Translations under genes and position numbers: made by a program | Shown here: one piece after another, positions 48,580 to 59,363 of the stretch | Layout: every line of letters begins with the position of its first letter | How positions within the stretch are numbered: the first letter of the stretch is position 1 | Assembly (NCBI GenBank): GCA_033816765.1 | Contig: CM066288.1 | Span: 1,364,001 to 1,428,000 of the forward strand | DNA length: 64,000 nucleotides | Direction: 5' to 3' | Origin: Nothopassalora personata | Taxonomy: Eukaryota; Ascomycota; Dothideomycetes; Mycosphaerellales; Mycosphaerellaceae | The notes under the pieces: generated by a model | Told to the model about the DNA's origin: nothing | The model's database searches: none | Seen by the model: only the letters and a program-made list of their open reading frames with translations

Positions 48580-50601
48580 ATGTTGTTCGAAGAAGCAGAC
48601 TCGGAGCTGCTGAAGACGTGGATCATTGAGAAAGGGCTGAAGGACGTGTCTGATGCCGACTCGGATGTGCTGGCAGAGTATGTGCTTGCGCTGGTCAAGA
48701 CAGACGATCCGGAGCCTGTCGCAAAGGCGAACTGCGTCGAGAATTTGCGCGACTTTCTAGGCGAACGATCCGAGGCCCTCGTCGACGATGTCTTCAACGC
48801 GATAGCGACACGGGCTTTCGATCCCTCAGCGCCACAGCGATCCGCACCAGCACCGACACTGAATCAACCACGTAAGAGAGGATACAAAGACGGGCACCAA
48901 GACGAGCAGCAGACTGCCTACCAGAATTTCGACCGACCCGCGAAGCAGGCGAGACGAGGCGGCAGAGGCGGGCGACAGCAATATGGCGGTGCTCCAGCAT
49001 GGCAACAACAGTCGCAACAGCAGACCTTCCCGCAAATGCCTCCACTTCCACCCGGGGTGCCGCAGTTCGACATGAACGACCCGCTCGGCTCACTGATGGC
49101 CATGTCGCAAGCCATGGGTCTGCCCGTGCCAGCCAGGTCAGCCTTCACTCGTCTGGGACAGAACGGCAACGGCAACGGCAACGGCAACGGCTTCGGTGCA
49201 GCATCAGGGAAACGCTGCAGAGACTACGACAACAAGGGCTACTGCTCCCGCGGCGCGCAATGTCCTTACGAACACGGCGATAATGCGCTCGTTGTTCCTG
49301 GGCATGAAGAGTACGATCCTGTCTTGTCCAACGTGCAGCCGACGCGAACGGGCGTGGTTGACACTTCGCTTGGCGGACGAGGACGTGCTGGACACCGAGG
49401 CAGAGGTCGCGGAGGCAACCATCGCGGTGCCGCCAATCGTGCTGACTTCTCCCACCAAGGCCCGATTCGCGATCGATCGATGAGCACCATCGTGGTCGAA
49501 CAGATACCCGAGGACAAGTTCGACGAGCAGACTGTCCGTGACTTCTTCAACAAATACGGCACTATCGAACAAGTGACACTACAGCCCTACAAGCGCCTGG
49601 CTATAGTCCGCTACTCCGATCACAACGCCGCGCAAGCAGCATATGACAGTCCCAAGTGTGTATTCGACAACAGATTCGTAAAGGTGTACTGGTACAAGCC
49701 GGACAGCTTGCCGAGATCACCCCGCGGGCATACTGCGCCTTCCGCTACGACGAGGAACGGAGGAGATGCGGATATGCAAGAAGAGGAGCCGCAGATCGAT
49801 CTTGAAGAGCTCACGAAGAAACAAGAGGAGGCCCAGCGACGGCATGAAGAGCGGAGGAAGCAACGAGAGGAAGCAGAACAGCAGAGAAACGATCTTGCGG
49901 CAAAGCAGAAAGCAGACGAGAAAGAGAAGAAGATGCTGGCTGAGATGCTGGCTAAGAAGACGAAGAAAGCACCACAGAGGGAAGCGAACGGCACAAGCGC
50001 GCCTGGCGACATGAACGAGGCCGAGAAATTGCTCGCGAAACTTGAAGCCGAAGCGAAGGGACTCGGCATTGACCCCGAGGCGGCCTACAACGAGTCTCCT
50101 AGCGCCCCTTACCCATACCGCGGCCGAGGTGGCTTTCGAGGTCGGTATAGAGGACGAGGATGGTCCAATCCGGGCTTTCGAGGCGGCTGGCACGGCAAGA
50201 GAGGCGGCGCTGTCAAGCGACTAGATAATCGGCCGAAATCCGTTCTGGTGGTCTTCAGAGATGGCACGTTCGAGGAACACGAGGAAGCTCTGCGTCAATG
50301 GATCCTGTTCAATGGGTCGGGAACCCACGACTTGAGCAGGCATCCTAGTCGGTCCGATGCGGTCGTTGTTACATGCACCGAGCGCTACATTGCCGAGAAC
50401 TTCATGGCCATGGCTTCAATGGCCGACTTTCAGCTTGCTGGTAAGGTAGACTTGTCGTGGTACAAGCCGGAGGCCACAAAGAGCACACAACCTGAGGAGA
50501 TCGAGGTCGATGCTACAGCTAGTAGTGACGACGTGCCTGTCGCGGAGGAGCGCGTTGACATGAGGGATGATTTTGACATTGCCGATGACGATAGATTCTA
50601 A
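48580..50601 (+). CDS. RBM26/Rmn1-like RNA-binding protein (PWI-like, CCCH, RRM)
   Basis: Fungal counterpart of RBM26/27; in fission yeast the related Rmn1 works with nuclear RNA surveillance complexes. A single 673-codon exon. Residues 1-80 form a helical PWI-like domain (ELLKTWIIEKGLKDVSDADS). Then come R/G-rich stretches, a methionine/proline-rich part and an NG repeat. A CCCH finger (CRDYDNKGYCSRGAQCPYEH; C-x8-C-x5-C-x3-H) starts near residue 211. An RRM around residues 305-375 shows STIVVEQIP and LAIVRYSDHNAAQAAYDS. A long charged coiled coil and RGG-type repeats (GRGGFRGRYRGRG) follow, then a second RRM-like segment. The transposon cluster ends 156 bp upstream of its ATG. Confidence 0.85.
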   Translation: MLFEEADSELLKTWIIEKGLKDVSDADSDVLAEYVLALVKTDDPEPVAKANCVENLRDFLGERSEALVDDVFNAIATRAFDPSAPQRSAPAPTLNQPRKRGYKDGHQDEQQTAYQNFDRPAKQARRGGRGGRQQYGGAPAWQQQSQQQTFPQMPPLPPGVPQFDMNDPLGSLMAMSQAMGLPVPARSAFTRLGQNGNGNGNGNGFGAASGKRCRDYDNKGYCSRGAQCPYEHGDNALVVPGHEEYDPVLSNVQPTRTGVVDTSLGGRGRAGHRGRGRGGNHRGAANRADFSHQGPIRDRSMSTIVVEQIPEDKFDEQTVRDFFNKYGTIEQVTLQPYKRLAIVRYSDHNAAQAAYDSPKCVFDNRFVKVYWYKPDSLPRSPRGHTAPSATTRNGGDADMQEEEPQIDLEELTKKQEEAQRRHEERRKQREEAEQQRNDLAAKQKADEKEKKMLAEMLAKKTKKAPQREANGTSAPGDMNEAEKLLAKLEAEAKGLGIDPEAAYNESPSAPYPYRGRGGFRGRYRGRGWSNPGFRGGWHGKRGGAVKRLDNRPKSVLVVFRDGTFEEHEEALRQWILFNGSGTHDLSRHPSRSDAVVVTCTERYIAENFMAMASMADFQLAGKVDLSWYKPEATKSTQPEEIEVDATASSDDVPVAEERVDMRDDFDIADDDRF

Positions 50602-51024
50602 GCGCCGGAGCTGTGGACACCACTCCATGAGTCCAAGAACAATACCATCGCGCCGCACAACGGCATACCGCCTAGAGGAAAACCGGATGTGATCTTCGAC
50701 TATTTTGCTGCAGCGAGGTAGCTCCGCGGGCGCAGCCACTCTTGGCTTTCGACATCGCGAGCCTTTCAGCCACTTCCGACCAAATGACTTCCAAGACATG
50801 CATGAGACCATTCAAGCTCTGAGATGGCTGTACAACAGATCAGCTAAGGCACGAAGGATCCTCTTGTACAACTGAACAGGTATGTTATATAGAACCACGA
50901 GAGGGAAGATCAAAAGGTTGGTGACCTCTCCCATCGTTTCTTTGATCCTCATCGTCTCGCCACGTCACCTCATCGTACACTTTGCATCGAATTCATCGCA
51001 GCAAGACAACGTTCGTCCACGAAT
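50602..51024. other. Intergenic region
   Basis: This 423-bp gap holds the 3' UTR of the RBM26-like gene and the promoter of the coiled-coil gene. I see no gene, RNA or repeat. Confidence 0.5.
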
Positions 51025-52003
51025 ATGTCACAACTAAACTCTGCCTTAACCGCCAACGCGCACAAGAACAGACAGCTCCTCTCCGAACTCGCAGCAACCG
51101 ATTACGCCTCTCCGTCTCTGAAGCAAAACATGGACTTCATCAATGATCTGAAACGCCAAATCGCCAGCACAGACAAAGAGCTCACGCACCTCCACGCTAT
51201 TACTGAAGATGAGCGAAAGGTATGTTCAGTCTCTAACACCCCAAAGACCAAGCCACCCCGCCACGACAGAGCCCAAAGTGACCTCGACACCCTCTACAAC
51301 TCCATGTTCTCAGGCCCGACCCCTGACGTCCCCGGCGAGGATCAACTCGAAGAAGCCGTGAAGCAAAACCGTGCCCATTTCCATCAAGTTCAGACGCAAA
51401 TTAGTCACGATAAACAAGCGCTCAATGCGCTGATGTGTGCGGAGACGAGTCTGGTCGCGGCGCATCAGAACATTCAGAGTGCGTTGAGTCATTCGAAGCG
51501 GGATATGTATGGTGGTGGTGGGTTTGTTGACATGATGGAGCGAGATGCGCTCGCTTCTGCACAGAATAATGTCCATGGTGCGATTCGGCATTTGGAAGAG
51601 GCACGGAGGAGGCAGCCGCAGATCTAACCCCTTGCTGACATTAACATCGATATGGGACACTTTTTCAGCGACGTCATGTTCGATAATATCTTCACAGACA
51701 TGGTTCGTATTAAATTTCGAAAATCACTAACTCGAGCATTGCTCATGCTTTTCTGCTTTGTAGGCACAACACGAGAGGATCCAGAGGAGTGAGATGGAGA
51801 TGAGGAATGCCTTGCAGCAGTTGAAAGTGCAGATGGGGGAGCAGCAGGGAAGACTGAGGGCTAAAGAGGCGGAGTTGAGACAGGCTGGAAGCAGTTTGGA
51901 GGAGGCGAGGAAGGAGTTGCAGAGGATTCGGGCGGAGGCTTTTGGGAGGGTTGCTGCTGTTGGTGGCGGTGTGGTGAATGAAGCGCCGCCTGCGTATAGC
52001 TGA
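51025..52003 (+). pseudogene. Coiled-coil protein gene interrupted by a stop codon
   Basis: The first frame (200 codons from ATG 51025) contains helical/coiled segments (MDFINDLKRQIASTDKEL), then SDLDTLYNSMFSGPTPD, and MYGGGGFVDMMERDALASAQ. It stops at TAA 51625-51627. The same frame then continues without interruption with PLADINIDMGHFFSDVMFDN, then a canonical intron 51703-51763 (branch CACTAAC), then a coiled coil (EELRQAGSSLEEARKELQRI-like) ending in APPAYS, a PPxY-type tail. The part after the stop reads as the natural continuation of the same protein, so a CAA-to-TAA type change is the simplest explanation. The region near 51221-51270 may also lack an internal coiled segment. Function unknown. 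Confidence 0.6.
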
Positions 52004-52253
52004 AGTGACATCTAAGAATGAGATGTATGGTCGCGACTCGATCAATCTGAGCAGCTTGCGGAAGTAGTTGGTAGCTGGTATGGGATGTCAAACCATTCAC
52101 TTGACTTATGGATCCACGCACGTGCTGAAGCACGGATGAATAACACATATTCACCACCCGTCCCATACTCATCACAACCTTTTCGACTAACGCGCTATAC
52201 CTCACAACACGCAGAACACGTCGGAGCTTCACAATGGCATCAACGCCGTCACC

Positions 52254-52740
52254 ATGGCAAAACAACAGCCGACCAACACTCCCACCAACACCCATCCACC
52301 ACCACCAACCTCCAACCTCGACAAGCTCACAAATTCCCTCTCAAACCTCAGCATCATCCCGTCCAAGACCTCCAATATCGCCAGCATCAGCAATACCATC
52401 TCCACCCTCACCATCACCAGTGACGCACCAAGACACGATGTCTACATCATCCTGAACGAAGTCAACCCAACTTCACTACGCTCCGTGGAAAATGTCATCG
52501 ACCTCTCTGCACTCTTGGAGAACCTGTACGACCAACAACTGGGCTTGGACAGAGGGGAGGAACTGCAGCTGGACGTGGTGCGCGATTTTATGGCGGCGGG
52601 GAAGTGCTGGGTCATTCTTGCATGAGCAGAGACGTGCGCTAGTTAGTAGCGAGGGGGATCGAGAGCTTTTGGGGATTTGGAAGGAGTTGATGAGAGTTTT
52701 GATTGGATGGGATGAAGTAGAGAGGGGTGGTGAGAGGTGA
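52254..52740 (+). pseudogene. Small unknown protein, tandem paralogue 1 (frameshifted)
   Basis: The start ATG 52254 has strong context (GTCACCATGG). The frame encodes a T/P/S-rich N-terminus, then a helical domain with NEVNPTSLRSVENVI and LQLDVVRDFMAAGKCWVIL, and stops at 52625. The +2 frame takes over at once with LHEQRRALVSSEGDRELLGI, which lines up with LWEMRRTLVTGDRRL in the neighbour at 53019. One extra base near 52620 therefore seems to have shifted the frame. The family is unknown to me. Confidence 0.55.
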
Positions 52741-53018
52741 GAGATGATGCTACAGGACATCGGTTGGGGGAGTAAGGCCGAGAGGTGACCTGGTGGCGAG
52801 TGTGTGGAATTGAGATTTTGCCGGTATGATGCACTTGGCGGTCTTGTACACGTAAGTGACTGAGGGAATGGATTGATGTGAATCTTATGGGCTACGGCAC
52901 AACCACATAGCACATTCAGCTACTCCCCAGGGGACATGTCTTTCTCTTTCCTTGTGAACACATGCTTTCGACAGCTACCAAGCGTTGCTCCATCCCCGCC
53001 AGTCACACAAAGCCAACC
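52741..53018. other. Spacer between tandem paralogues
   Basis: 278 bp between the two related small genes; it should hold the promoter of the second copy. No other signal is seen. Confidence 0.4.
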
Positions 53019-53426
53019 ATGTTTCTTCAACAGCCCTCTGCCAACCAGATCAGCCATCCTCCCAAACACTATCCCCACTTCGACAGCCTTGCCGGTGCAC
53101 TTGTCGACCTCGGTATCACGCCGACCGAAATCGAAAGTCTCGAGGAGGCCTTCTCCAACGAACTCTTCAACCAGACCAACAGAGTCTACAACGCGATGAG
53201 TCAAGTTGACCCTACTTCTCTCAGCTCCGTCGAGAGTGCTATCACGATCTACGAGGCCGTGAGCGTTGTCATGAACGATCTTCTAGATTTGGATAAAGAA
53301 GATCCCCAGCTGGACGTGGTGCGCGATTCGTTGGCGGCGACGAAGCGTCGTGTAATCCTGTGGGAGATGAGGAGGACTTTGGTGACGGGGGATAGACGGC
53401 TATGTTCGATCGGGAGGGATGAGTGA
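53019..53426 (+). CDS. Small unknown protein, tandem paralogue 2
   Basis: 135 residues from ATG 53019 (context AACCATG; a longer frame starts at 52962). The protein is mostly helical: DSLAGALVDLGITPTEIESL, then SQVDPTSLSSVESAI and PQLDVVRDSLAATKRRVILW. It shares the pattern VDPTSLxSVE...QLDVVRDxxAAxKxxVIL with the gene at 52254, so the two arose by tandem duplication. No signal peptide or membrane helix is seen. I do not recognise the family. Confidence 0.6.
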   Translation: MFLQQPSANQISHPPKHYPHFDSLAGALVDLGITPTEIESLEEAFSNELFNQTNRVYNAMSQVDPTSLSSVESAITIYEAVSVVMNDLLDLDKEDPQLDVVRDSLAATKRRVILWEMRRTLVTGDRRLCSIGRDE

Positions 53427-53772
53427 AAAGTGTGATTATAGGTGAGATGTGTCTTTCTGTCAAGTAGTGATGGTCAAGAGATGCTGCTGCGGAGTCCATC
53501 GGTTCGCAGAGCTCGATCACGGGGTGCTATACTTAGCCCTTCGAGAATGTTTGCTACTCGGTGGCACCGGGTCGAGGACGCTAATTGATGACGGCTGGTG
53601 ACAGGTTACACTATGACCTGACGCAGTGGGTCACATGAACATCATGATGTTTTCTCTCGTACCGCCTTAGCAGCATTTGCGCGGTAGCTGAGCGTTCTGT
53701 ATGTCTGTGAGGTTCTCTGACATTCCATTCATCTTCCCACATACTTTGCTTCTTCTGCCCAAAGCGATATCG
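53427..53772. other. Intergenic region
   Basis: 346 bp with no supported gene. It should hold the promoter and 5' UTR of the following two-exon gene. Confidence 0.4.
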
Positions 53773-54969
53773 ATGGACTTTCTCGATCTGGATGAGCGAG
53801 CCTCGACCATGATGCCATATCACCAAAGAGGCATCTCTCCAGGGATGACAGACATGGCAGGTAGCCTGGGCACCCGACGGCCCTGGCTTGAGCGAAGACC
53901 TAGCGAACTGGAGTCTGCTCTGATATCAGTCCGGTAAGTCTCCGCATTTCATCACCCCTTTCATACTTCTAAAACTCACGGCTGCACCAGCGAAGACGCC
54001 CTGGCGAGCGTCCTTCCATCGTTCGCCCCGCTCGCCAGCCTCTACGAATCCAACACCTACGCCCTGATCGATCAACTAATCCAAGAGTCACCCGAGCTGC
54101 CGCCGCTCACAACCTGGAACCCACTTGACCCCATCGAGATCCGTGAGGTCTACGAGTGGATCCTCCGCGCCACGTCCCGTTGCTCATATGGCGAGGTAGA
54201 CATGCTTCTGACCGAGGAACTCTTCCGTGAGCTCGACCGATCGTTCCTGGAAGATGCGGGTTCCGTCAGCCCTCGTGGGATTAGTATTGGCGGCCGATGC
54301 TTGTATCTTCGGAGCCAGAGGCTTTTCAGGACCTTGGCGGAAATCTCGCACCATACGAGGAGTGTGAGGATTGGACATGTCCTGGCGAGTTTCTTCTTGC
54401 AAAGAGGTGCAGAAATCGCGAGTGCGGATAGTTCGGATGCGTTGGGACAGTGGTGTTTTGCTGTGCTGCGTGCATCGATGAGAGAGGATGATAAGATCGA
54501 ATGTCTTCGACAAGTCCTGCACGTGAGGTCAGATTTACCAAGGAGACTATTAGGCCGCGGACACAAAGCGGAAGAAGTCAGCGCTGTGTTGCAGCGTATC
54601 TTGGGGTACTCCTCGTCGTTATCGCCTATGGGACGGCAAGGACTGGCTTCGTCCGCGTCAAGACTGAGGACATCGAATCGGCCGCTGGACATTGACATTG
54701 ATCTCTCGCTGCATATTGGCAGTGGGAGAAATATCCCGACTGTACGTGAGACGTTGAACCCTCTGGATGATGGGATTCGAGTCAGAGGCATGGATGCGGT
54801 TGATGTGGAACGGGATCTCGCAAGAGATGGAAGGCGAATGCTGAATCTCACCCTTGGTCGTCGATGTGGCGATCGCAACGACAGACTTGGTGGTATTGAT
54901 CGATTAGGTGGGGTGGACAGACTGGAAGGAGTTGGCAGACTCGACGGTATCGGTGGGGGCAGGATATGA
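53773..54969 (+). CDS. Hypothetical protein with C-terminal GGVDRL-type repeats
   Basis: Exons 53773-53933 and 53991-54969 (57-nt intron, GTAAGT donor, CACCAG acceptor) give 379 residues. The frame also opens at an upstream ATG, 53701; I prefer 53773 (MDFLDLDERASTMMPY) because the upstream extension is hydrophobic, unlike the rest, and could be leader. The middle is helical (LASVLPSFAPLASLYESNTY, EVDMLLTEELFRELDRSFLE). The C-terminus carries a short degenerate repeat (DRLGGIDRLGGVDRLEGV). No known domain, signal peptide or membrane helix is seen. Confidence 0.6.
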
Positions 54970-55858
54970 TCGAATCGGTGCGACGGGCATACCAGAATCG
55001 GCACTTCATCGTGTGCGTTTCGCCGAAGATCGAATTAGAAGTGGTGTTGGGAGCGACTACGTCTCCAACATCTAGAGACTTCAGCGTAATCAGTGTTCAT
55101 GTGAGCGTCTTTGATAGCGATAGAAGTACGTGACAGGTCTTCATTGTAAACTGCAACAAGAGCAGAATCTATACTGCTCAATAGTTTGTTGATGATGGGA
55201 TGACTGAGATGTCGAACGACTCTGCTTACTCACCCCCATAGCATCGGCCAAAACACACGCCGCGCCTCCGACATCCGTTTCACATTCCTCCCCGCACCAC
55301 GCTCTCGACCACACCACCATCCATACCGCGTCACAAACCTACATTGCTTGGACACTTTCGACTCATCACACTCAACGACACAACTCACCTATAACTAGAT
55401 GGACAGCCAATCATAATGTCCATCGCATCGGCCGAACAAGATCAGCTCACCTACTTTCGCCACTAGTTTCTGTTCGCCACTCCTCCTTTCAGGCACCTAC
55501 AAGCCTACGTACGCTCGCCGCAGCCTATCAGAATGCTCTCGCCCTACTTTGCATGCACACGCGGCATCCTTACGCCTGCTTTGAGCTTCTATGGCATTCA
55601 TCTTGCTTCGGTGTAATTCTAAGCCTCTGCTTTCGGAGCTTCGTACGGGATGGAAGGATGGTACGAATCCGCAACGTTGTCGTGGCTGCCTAGCCACAGT
55701 GTACCCATCGTCGATGAAGCTCCCTCTGTAGGGTTGCAAGGTAGGGCACATTCATGTATAAAGGCTGTGGCTGAAGCTGCGTGAGGTCCGGTCTTCTTTC
55801 TTTCATCATCGTTCACATGCCCAACTACATCATCCCCAACAACAGAACAACATTAACC
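54970..55858. promoter_or_regulatory. Intergenic region with TATA box of the Hsp20 gene
   Basis: This 889-bp gap contains no supported gene. TATAAA at 55757-55762 lies about 97 bp before the Hsp20 start and is a clear TATA box, as expected for a stress gene. Scattered TTC/GAA words (for example around 55620-55660) could be heat-shock elements, but none matches a full three-unit element well. Confidence 0.55.
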
Positions 55859-56794
55859 ATGCCTGGCTCAGTACGTTACTTCAATCAGACAGCTCCCTTC
55901 TGGGACTTCGTCGCGGATATGGAAGGTCGCAGCAATAACCGCGAAACCTTCGACAACGAAGAAGAACAACCACAGCACCCAGCCGCACCGTGGACGGAAG
56001 GATGGGCTGGCTTCCCATGGGGACCACTTCCACACCGCGGTCGTCGTCATGGACCACCGCATCATCATCATCATCATCATCATGGACCACCTCCACCACC
56101 AGGCGGCCCACCACCAGCTGAAGGCGAGCCTGAGACAGAGGCTGGTCCATCTGAACCCAGAGGTCCCCCACCAACATTCTCCGATAACGAAGACGGCGCA
56201 CCCGAGGACCGTAGCTCCCATCACGGTCGCCACGGCCATGGTCCGCGTCATGGGCCTGGTGGTATGGGAGCACGAGGAGGCCGCGGCGGCTGCGGCAGGC
56301 GAGGAGGCTGGGGAGGTCGTGGCCACGGCCACTTCCATCCGTACGCCATGGGCGGAGCAGGTCCCTTCAGCGGCCTAGCGGAGCTTTTTGCATCTCAACT
56401 ATTCGGTGACGACGACAAGAACGACAATAAAGACACCCAAGACTTCAAGCCTGAAGTCGATGTCTTCGACACGACCGAGGCTTTCGTTGTGCACATCAGT
56501 CTTCCAGGTGCGAAGAAGGAAGATGTTGGAGTAAATTGGGATGCGGAAAAGAGTGAGCTTAGCGTGGCTGGTGTGATCTATCGCCCTGGCGACGAGAAGT
56601 TGCTCAAGACCTTGGCTCTGGATGAGAGGAAGGTCGGTGTCTTTGAGAGGAAGGTGCGATTGGGGAGTCGCGCGAACCCAGCGCAGGTGGATGTTGAGGG
56701 GATTACGGCGAAGTTAGAGGATGGAATTCTGAGGGTTGAGGTGCCGAAGATGGAAGAGGGCTTTGTGGAGGTCAAGAAGGTGGACATCGAGTAA
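55859..56794 (+). CDS. Small heat shock protein (Hsp20/alpha-crystallin) with His/Gly-rich N-terminus
   Basis: ATP-independent chaperone that holds unfolding proteins; 311 residues. The alpha-crystallin domain covers about residues 198-308: [50 protein letters not shown] and a [17 protein letters not shown] segment, which is the conserved GxLxVxxPK end. The N-terminus starts [20 protein letters not shown], an aromatic-rich start typical of fungal Hsp30. It is followed by a long low-complexity insert with eight consecutive histidines and Gly/Arg repeats ([20 protein letters not shown]). I chose ATG 55859 (CATTAACCATG); an in-frame ATG at 55817 is possible. The upstream TATA box supports strong inducible expression. 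Confidence 0.92.
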   Translation: MPGSVRYFNQTAPFWDFVADMEGRSNNRETFDNEEEQPQHPAAPWTEGWAGFPWGPLPHRGRRHGPPHHHHHHHHGPPPPPGGPPPAEGEPETEAGPSEPRGPPPTFSDNEDGAPEDRSSHHGRHGHGPRHGPGGMGARGGRGGCGRRGGWGGRGHGHFHPYAMGGAGPFSGLAELFASQLFGDDDKNDNKDTQDFKPEVDVFDTTEAFVVHISLPGAKKEDVGVNWDAEKSELSVAGVIYRPGDEKLLKTLALDERKVGVFERKVRLGSRANPAQVDVEGITAKLEDGILRVEVPKMEEGFVEVKKVDIE

Positions 56795-57650
56795 AGTGTG
56801 GACGAAGATGAATGAATTGATAAGATGGGATATCAAGAGGAGGAATGGGTAATGAGTAGAATAGCCAAGAGAAGAAAAAGACAAAAAGATCTGCTTACGC
56901 TTGAACATACACTATTTCAATACTGTCCATGTTGTCGTGATTTCCTCAAAGTGTGCATTATTGCCAATTGTCGATGTGTGGTCGTGACCAAGGCCGTGTG
57001 CCTTTGCCTGTGGCGAGTCAAGTCGACAAACCCGAGCATGCACGGCTAGTTCTTCATCTTTCGTACACAGGTCTCCACCAGCAGTGGCTCGTGCATTGCC
57101 CGCATGTGAGTTTCTGAAGCCTGTGCTTTTTGTTAAGCAAACCGCTCAGCTGTGTCGTTAGCTGAGGCTGCACACATATTGTGGAGACAGTGTGGAACCA
57201 CAATTCCTTCGCGTTCTCGATCTCGTATCTTATATTATCCCAAGCGCTGTGGGGGCAACATCAATCCATTGCAATGCTCAACCGACGAGACCCGATCAAT
57301 GCAGGAACTATCGTGTTACCCAAGCAGGAAGGTCCCGGAATGTATCCATAGCGGCTGAAGAGTTTTCAGTCGTACCAGCGCACTCAGCTGTCGCCAAGTC
57401 ATTACACAGAGGGTCGAGCGGTCTCGAAGCGGCGGTTGGTACGGGGACACCACGGAGGAATTCAACGCCGACAAAGAACCTGGACGGTCAGTGGTATGTT
57501 GTCGGTCGTGGCCCAGGGCGTCGCAAGGTATAAAAGAGCTCTACTCGCCAGGCTGTCTGGATCATTCTCATCACAATAGCAAAGTCCCTACCATCAGTAC
57601 AGCATATCTTCCCTCAACAGCTCCAGGAAACCCAAGCAACATCTCCCAAC
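56795..57650. promoter_or_regulatory. Intergenic region with TATA box of the secreted-protein gene
   Basis: An 856-bp gap. TATAAAAG at 57529-57536 lies about 115 bp before the ATG of the secreted protein gene and fits a strong, regulated promoter. Nothing else is supported. Confidence 0.55.
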
Positions 57651-58062
57651 ATGAAGACCACTGCGATGATGACCGCCGTCGTTGGCATCCTCTCTTTCGG
57701 CGTCCAGAACGTGGCGGCAGGCTGCTACGGAGGCGAGAACTGGCCAAACCAGGAGGAAGCTCGCAGCTTCGTCCAGAACGCCTGCTACAAAAACGGTGGG
57801 ATGTTCACGGGCTGGTACGCTGCCCGACAGACCAAGTCCATGTGCCCACGAGCTTCGTCGAACAATATGGGTCTCCTTTTCGAGGTCCAGAACTTGAACG
57901 CCAACACGGGATTCGATCTCGGCGACGATGATTGCTACAATCGCCTGACCAATGAGATATTCGGTTGTGGTCAGGGTGGCGAGTCTACAGTCTCTGGATG
58001 GCGTTTTCGGTGAGTCTTTGAACTCTTTAAGTGCTTTGAGATCTTGCTGATGCTGCAGGTAG
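57651..58062 (+). CDS. Small secreted cysteine-containing protein (effector-like)
   Basis: 120 residues. The N-terminus MKTTAMMTAVVGILSFGVQN followed by VAAG is a clear signal peptide with probable cleavage after AAG or VAA. The mature part of about 97 residues has five cysteines (GCYGGENW, NACYKNGG, SMCPRA, DDCYNRL, FGCGQGG) and is rich in N, G and S. A GT-AG intron (58010-58058) overlaps the end of the frame. Spliced or unspliced, the protein ends WRFR, because CGG-TGA (unspliced) and CG|G-TAG (spliced) give the same residue and a stop. Family unknown; small size, signal peptide, cysteines and a TATA box make it a candidate effector or cell-surface protein. Confidence 0.7.
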
Positions 58063-59363
58063 AGCCGATCCAGGGGCTTGCTAGATCTTCGGGTTAATGT
58101 GATGGTTGGATGGACGGCGTCGTAGCATGGAGTCTGTGCAAGATTAGTATGGTCAGATGGAAGGGAGTAGCACTTGCGTATGGGAACAGAACAAATACCA
58201 GCCTTGGCAATGAACACCATTACCTGATGCAAAGCTTGCTGCAGAACGCGTTATATTCCGGAGCACGAGATCTGATGATGGCCTGCGCTTTACGACAGAA
58301 GCCATATTGGCAAGCGTGGCTAGCAGTCCCAACATATGTCCGAGTGGCGTTCAAAGGTGAGACCAGTTCCACGCCTTACACGCCTTGTCTCGGGTCATGC
58401 TGCAAATTGTGGCGTTCAGTACCATAGCTAGGAGGTATGTTGGTATGTTCAGTGGCCAACTACTTCTGCAAAATCCTCAGCCACAGCATCGATGATGGAG
58501 ACGGCCCATCATCTGCTGATCGAGCCTGATAGTGAATTCAAAGGTGCAGAACCTATCGCAGCCGACCCGGTCCTTGCAGTAGGCAATCAATGCATGAGGC
58601 GCACTAGCTCATCCGATGACTTGCAGCGCGTCTGCGACGAAGAGATGACCAAGCGGTCGTTCGAGTGGTGTGTTCCCACGCAGCTGAGAAGGTCAGCAAT
58701 ATGACACACTCACGGCTGATGCTAGGCAGATATCAATGACGATTGTTGTTGTGTCTGTGTGAAGGTTGGGATGATCGACAACTTGGACGTCGGGCGGGAA
58801 GATCCCTGCGTGGCGCCACGGCTTTAGTTCTAGCTGGAGCCTGCGGATCAATCCATGTTTATCCTTGGCAGCATTGTTTGTTGGTAGTTCGATCTTCCGA
58901 GACACGCTGTAGCCCAACCACCAAGAACTTTCTGTGTACGGACTCGAGACGGTCGTGACACGCAGCGAACTCCACGATCTTGTACTGTACCACGCACGCT
59001 GGTCGACTGCTCGTGCATCTCGAAGCTCGACCGCCGCGGACCGAAAGCAATATCCATGTCCGTCCGGAATCGCATAGCAACCGAACATCACCGCAGCTGA
59101 GAGCGGACCACGACGACATTCCGACGCGCATCTTCGCGAAAGCAATGCTGGCGGCATCACGGCGGCATACGCTGCATCATAGCACCAAAGCCCGACATAC
59201 GAAGAACAGTTGCATAGCTGTATTTGTATAGTAGCCTGAGGGACAAGACGGCAGAGTCTCGGGAGAGGTTAGTATAAGCTCTGCTCTCCACGTAATGCGC
59301 CCAAAGATCGCCCACTTCAGCATATGAACGACTCTGTTTGTTTACCGCTACTCATGAAATGCC
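58063..59363. other. Long intergenic region, no supported gene
   Basis: About 1.3 kb between the secreted-protein gene and the large DH/PH-like gene. Several short ORFs exist on both strands (up to 155 codons at 58693-59160, minus), but none shows a domain, sensible composition or splice context. I see no repeat or RNA gene. Confidence 0.45.

Noticed and set aside
51221..51270. Canonical-looking 50-nt intron in the coiled-coil gene (GTATGT...CACGACAG)
   Set aside because: Splicing it leads to a stop after three codons; the unspliced frame continues into family-like sequence, so I left it unspliced, though a missing segment is possible.
54150..55004. 284-codon minus-strand ORF
   Set aside because: Antisense to exon 2 of the unknown gene at 53773; the plus strand has a proper intron and better composition.
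58693..59160. 155-codon minus-strand ORF
   Set aside because: No domain, no homology I recognise, unlikely composition, no splice or promoter context.
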